A stretch of DNA of 64,000 nucleotides from Streptomyces sp. NBC_01288 (GTDB lineage Bacteria; Actinomycetota; Actinomycetes; Streptomycetales; Streptomycetaceae). The notes beneath the pieces were generated by a model. The model saw only the letters and a list, made by a program, of their open reading frames with translations, did no database searches and was not told the DNA's origin. Where the stretch lies: the NCBI RefSeq assembly GCF_035982055.1, contig NZ_CP108427.1, positions 8,431,001 through 8,495,000 on the forward strand. The letters run 5' to 3'. Below are positions 62,509-64,000 of the stretch, in pieces. Both the position numbers and the translations under genes were made by a program. Every line of letters begins with the position of its first letter. Position 1 is the first letter of the stretch.

Positions 62509-63348
62509 CTACGCGGCAACGCCCTCCTGCTCCGCCTCGATCTTCGCGTTCCAATCCCGCTTCGACGCCTGCCACCCGTCCTCGTTGTGGCCAAGCCGCC
62601 AGTACCCGGAGATCGAAAGATCCTCGCGAGGGATCGCCAACTCGACGCGCAGCAGGGCCCGCAGGTCCTTCACGAAGGCCGCCTCGCCGTGCACGAAGGC
62701 GTGCATCCGGCCGTCCGGGAACTCCAGCGCCCGTACGGCCTCGGCCAGCGCCTCGCCGACGGGACGGTCCCCGCGGTGCAGCCAGACGACCTCGATGGCG
62801 GAGTCGATCTTCTGCTCCTCCTCGGGGCCGGAGATCTCCACGAAGGCGTGGGCCGTCGCGCCCTCGGGCAGCGACTCCAGCGCGCGGGCGATCGCGGGCA
62901 GCGCGCTCTCGTCCCCGGCGAGCAGATGCCAGTCGGCGCCCGCGTCGGGGGCGTAGGCGCCACCGGGACCATTGAAGTGGACGGTCTCGCCCGGCTGGAC
63001 CCGGGTCGCCCACGGGCCGGCGAGGCCCTCGTCGCCGTGGATCACGAAGTCCAGGGTCATCTCGCGGTGCTCGGGGTCCCAGGCGCGCACGGTGTAGGTG
63101 CGGGTCACCGGCCACTGCTCGCGCGGGAACTCGGCGCGGATACGCTCCACGTCGAAGGGCTCGGGGTAGACCGCACCCCCGGCCGGGAACAGCAGTTTCA
63201 CGTAATGGTCGGTGCAGGTGTCCGCCGAGAACTCGGCCAGACCCTCGCCACCGAGCACCACGCGCTGCATGTGAGGAGTCAGGCGCTCGGTGCGGACGAC
63301 CTGCGCGGAGTGGGGCTTACGCGGCTTCCGTGCCGGACGTTCTGCCAT
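62509..63348 (-). CDS. Siderophore-interacting (SIP) flavoprotein
   Basis: 279 residues from the ATG at 63348 behind GGGAGG. The FAD-binding domain shows RTYTVRAW and PGETVHFNGPGG, and the C-terminal NAD-binding domain has WHLLAGDESALPAI and ISGYWRLGHNEDGW. It reduces ferric siderophores to release iron in the cytoplasm. The iron-box-like palindrome 24 bases upstream of the start suggests control by a DmdR/IdeR-type repressor. Confidence 0.92.
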   Translation of the reverse strand: MAERPARKPRKPHSAQVVRTERLTPHMQRVVLGGEGLAEFSADTCTDHYVKLLFPAGGAVYPEPFDVERIRAEFPREQWPVTRTYTVRAWDPEHREMTLDFVIHGDEGLAGPWATRVQPGETVHFNGPGGAYAPDAGADWHLLAGDESALPAIARALESLPEGATAHAFVEISGPEEEQKIDSAIEVVWLHRGDRPVGEALAEAVRALEFPDGRMHAFVHGEAAFVKDLRALLRVELAIPREDLSISGYWRLGHNEDGWQASKRDWNAKIEAEQEGVAA

Positions 63349-63371
63349 GACGGCCTCCCAGATTCCCATGC

Positions 63372-63390
63372 TTAGGCTTACCTAAGTTAG
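63372..63390 (-). promoter_or_regulatory. Iron-box-like site before the SIP gene
   Basis: TTAGGCTTACCTAAGTTAG resembles the 19-base iron box of DmdR1/IdeR, with TTAGG and CCTAA halves. By my count 13 of 19 positions match on the minus strand. Confidence 0.5.
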
Positions 63391-63437
63391 CACTAGATTC
63401 TTTGTGATAGGCAAGAAGGCGAGAGCAATAACAATGC

Positions 63438-64000
63438 TTACGCGCCCAGCGTGGTGAGCAGTCGCTGCAATGATCCGCCCAGCCCCCAGCGCTCCGCCAG
63501 CGCGCTCACCAGCTCCGGGTCACGCGGGGCGTGCGGCAGTGTCGTGTCGACATCCGGCAGCGGTACGTCGTCGGCGACCCGGACGACCTTGGGCGCGACC
63601 GCGACATACGGCCGCGACTCGTCGAGGCGCTTGCGCTGCGAGGGGGTCAGCTTGGACTTGGGGTTGTCGATCGCGGCCATGATCCCGGGCACGTCACCGA
63701 ACTCGGCGAGGAGTTTCGCCGCCGTCTTCTCACCGATCCCGGGGACGCCCGGCAGACCGTCGCTCGGGTCGCCGCGCAGCAGCGCCAGATCCACGTAGCC
63801 GCGCCCGTCGACGCCGTACTTCTCGCGCAGGAACGCCTCGTCGGTGACTTGGAGCATGCCGACGCCCTTGATCGGATACAGGACGCGGATGCCTCGGGCG
63901 TCGTCGACGAGCTGGTACAGGTCGCGGTCGCCGGTGACGATGTCGACCGGGCCCTTGGCGTGCGCCGTGAACGTGCCGATCACGTCGTCCGCCTCGTACC
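63438..64000 (-). CDS. 5'-3' exonuclease (PolA N-terminal type), cut at the window edge
   Basis: The C-terminal 187 residues are visible; the frame is open through the window's right edge. FEN-type features: YEADDVIGT (metal-binding Asp-Asp), TGDRDLYQLV, and the helix-hairpin-helix DGLPGVPGIGEKTAAKLLAEFG. No polymerase domain follows, so it is a stand-alone exonuclease acting on DNA flaps or RNA primers. The stop at 63438 is 48 bases beyond the SIP promoter region. Confidence 0.93.
   Translation of the reverse strand, partial: YEADDVIGTFTAHAKGPVDIVTGDRDLYQLVDDARGIRVLYPIKGVGMLQVTDEAFLREKYGVDGRGYVDLALLRGDPSDGLPGVPGIGEKTAAKLLAEFGDVPGIMAAIDNPKSKLTPSQRKRLDESRPYVAVAPKVVRVADDVPLPDVDTTLPHAPRDPELVSALAERWGLGGSLQRLLTTLGA

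Noticed and set aside
1-64000. CRISPR arrays, tRNA or rRNA genes, phage integrase sites
   Set aside because: I saw no regularly spaced identical repeats, no cloverleaf with a TTCGA-type T-loop and no integrase gene by eye; a proper search could still find a tRNA.

Overview
The window is chromosomal DNA from a Streptomyces or a very close relative. The DNA is GC-rich, many genes start with GTG or TTG, and marker loci typical of the genus are present: a gylR-glpF-glpK-glpD glycerol operon, a complete Pup-proteasome locus and a conservon (cvnA-E). From memory of the family, the order gylR / metH / HAD / M50 protease / trmI / arc / dop / pup / prcBA / pafA / pafBC / tatAC / helicase / conservon matches a stretch of the S. 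coelicolor chromosome read in the opposite direction. Every gene is described from sequence alone; no database was searched.

Layout. (1) 1-4428: ribose-type ABC importer (cut at the left edge) followed by methylthioribose kinase, probably a methylthioribose salvage/uptake operon. (2) 4453-5013: a SUKH/SMI1-like gene. (3) 5133-10400: glycerol regulon on the minus strand with two copies of one operator motif. (4) 10496-15092: metH, preceded by a helically phased repeat, then a HAD phosphatase. (5) 15517-17970: peptide-type binding lipoprotein and an orphan NarL-type regulator. (6) 18151-23418: Fe-S RecB-like nuclease, M50 protease with a long disordered N-terminus, trmI, a secreted protein and a ferredoxin. 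(7) 23811-29894: ARC/Mpa ATPase, dop, pup, a frame-disrupted endonuclease VII gene, prcB, prcA. (8) 29973-32378: LacI regulator and divergent MFS pump. (9) 32388-42589: pafA, two FKBPs, pafB, pafC, two small proteins, tatA, tatC and a HelY-like helicase. (10) 42695-50138: allophanate hydrolase, biotin-dependent urea/guanidine carboxylase and two DUF1989 proteins, with a divergent TetR gene. (11) 50458-54990: conservon cvnABCDE. (12) 54984-64000: RluA-type synthase, an excalibur protein, a broken gene, a lipoprotein, an APC permease, PadR plus a two-gene ABC exporter, a siderophore-interacting protein and part of a 5'-3' exonuclease.

How parts work together. Dop deamidates Pup (which ends in Gln), PafA attaches it to proteins, ARC unfolds the tagged protein and PrcAB degrades it; PafB/PafC, encoded in the same cluster, are DNA-damage transcription activators. 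Reading the non-coding DNA, I find two perfect matches to the PafBC-type promoter (TTGTCRGTG-N8-TANNNT), before tatA and before the helicase gene, and good partial matches before pup and the RecB-like nuclease. The locus therefore looks like a local DNA-damage regulon. Separately, the carboxylase operon and the APC permease 9 kb away share a near-identical palindrome, so they probably form one nitrogen-scavenging regulon (best guess guanidine) under the TetR protein.
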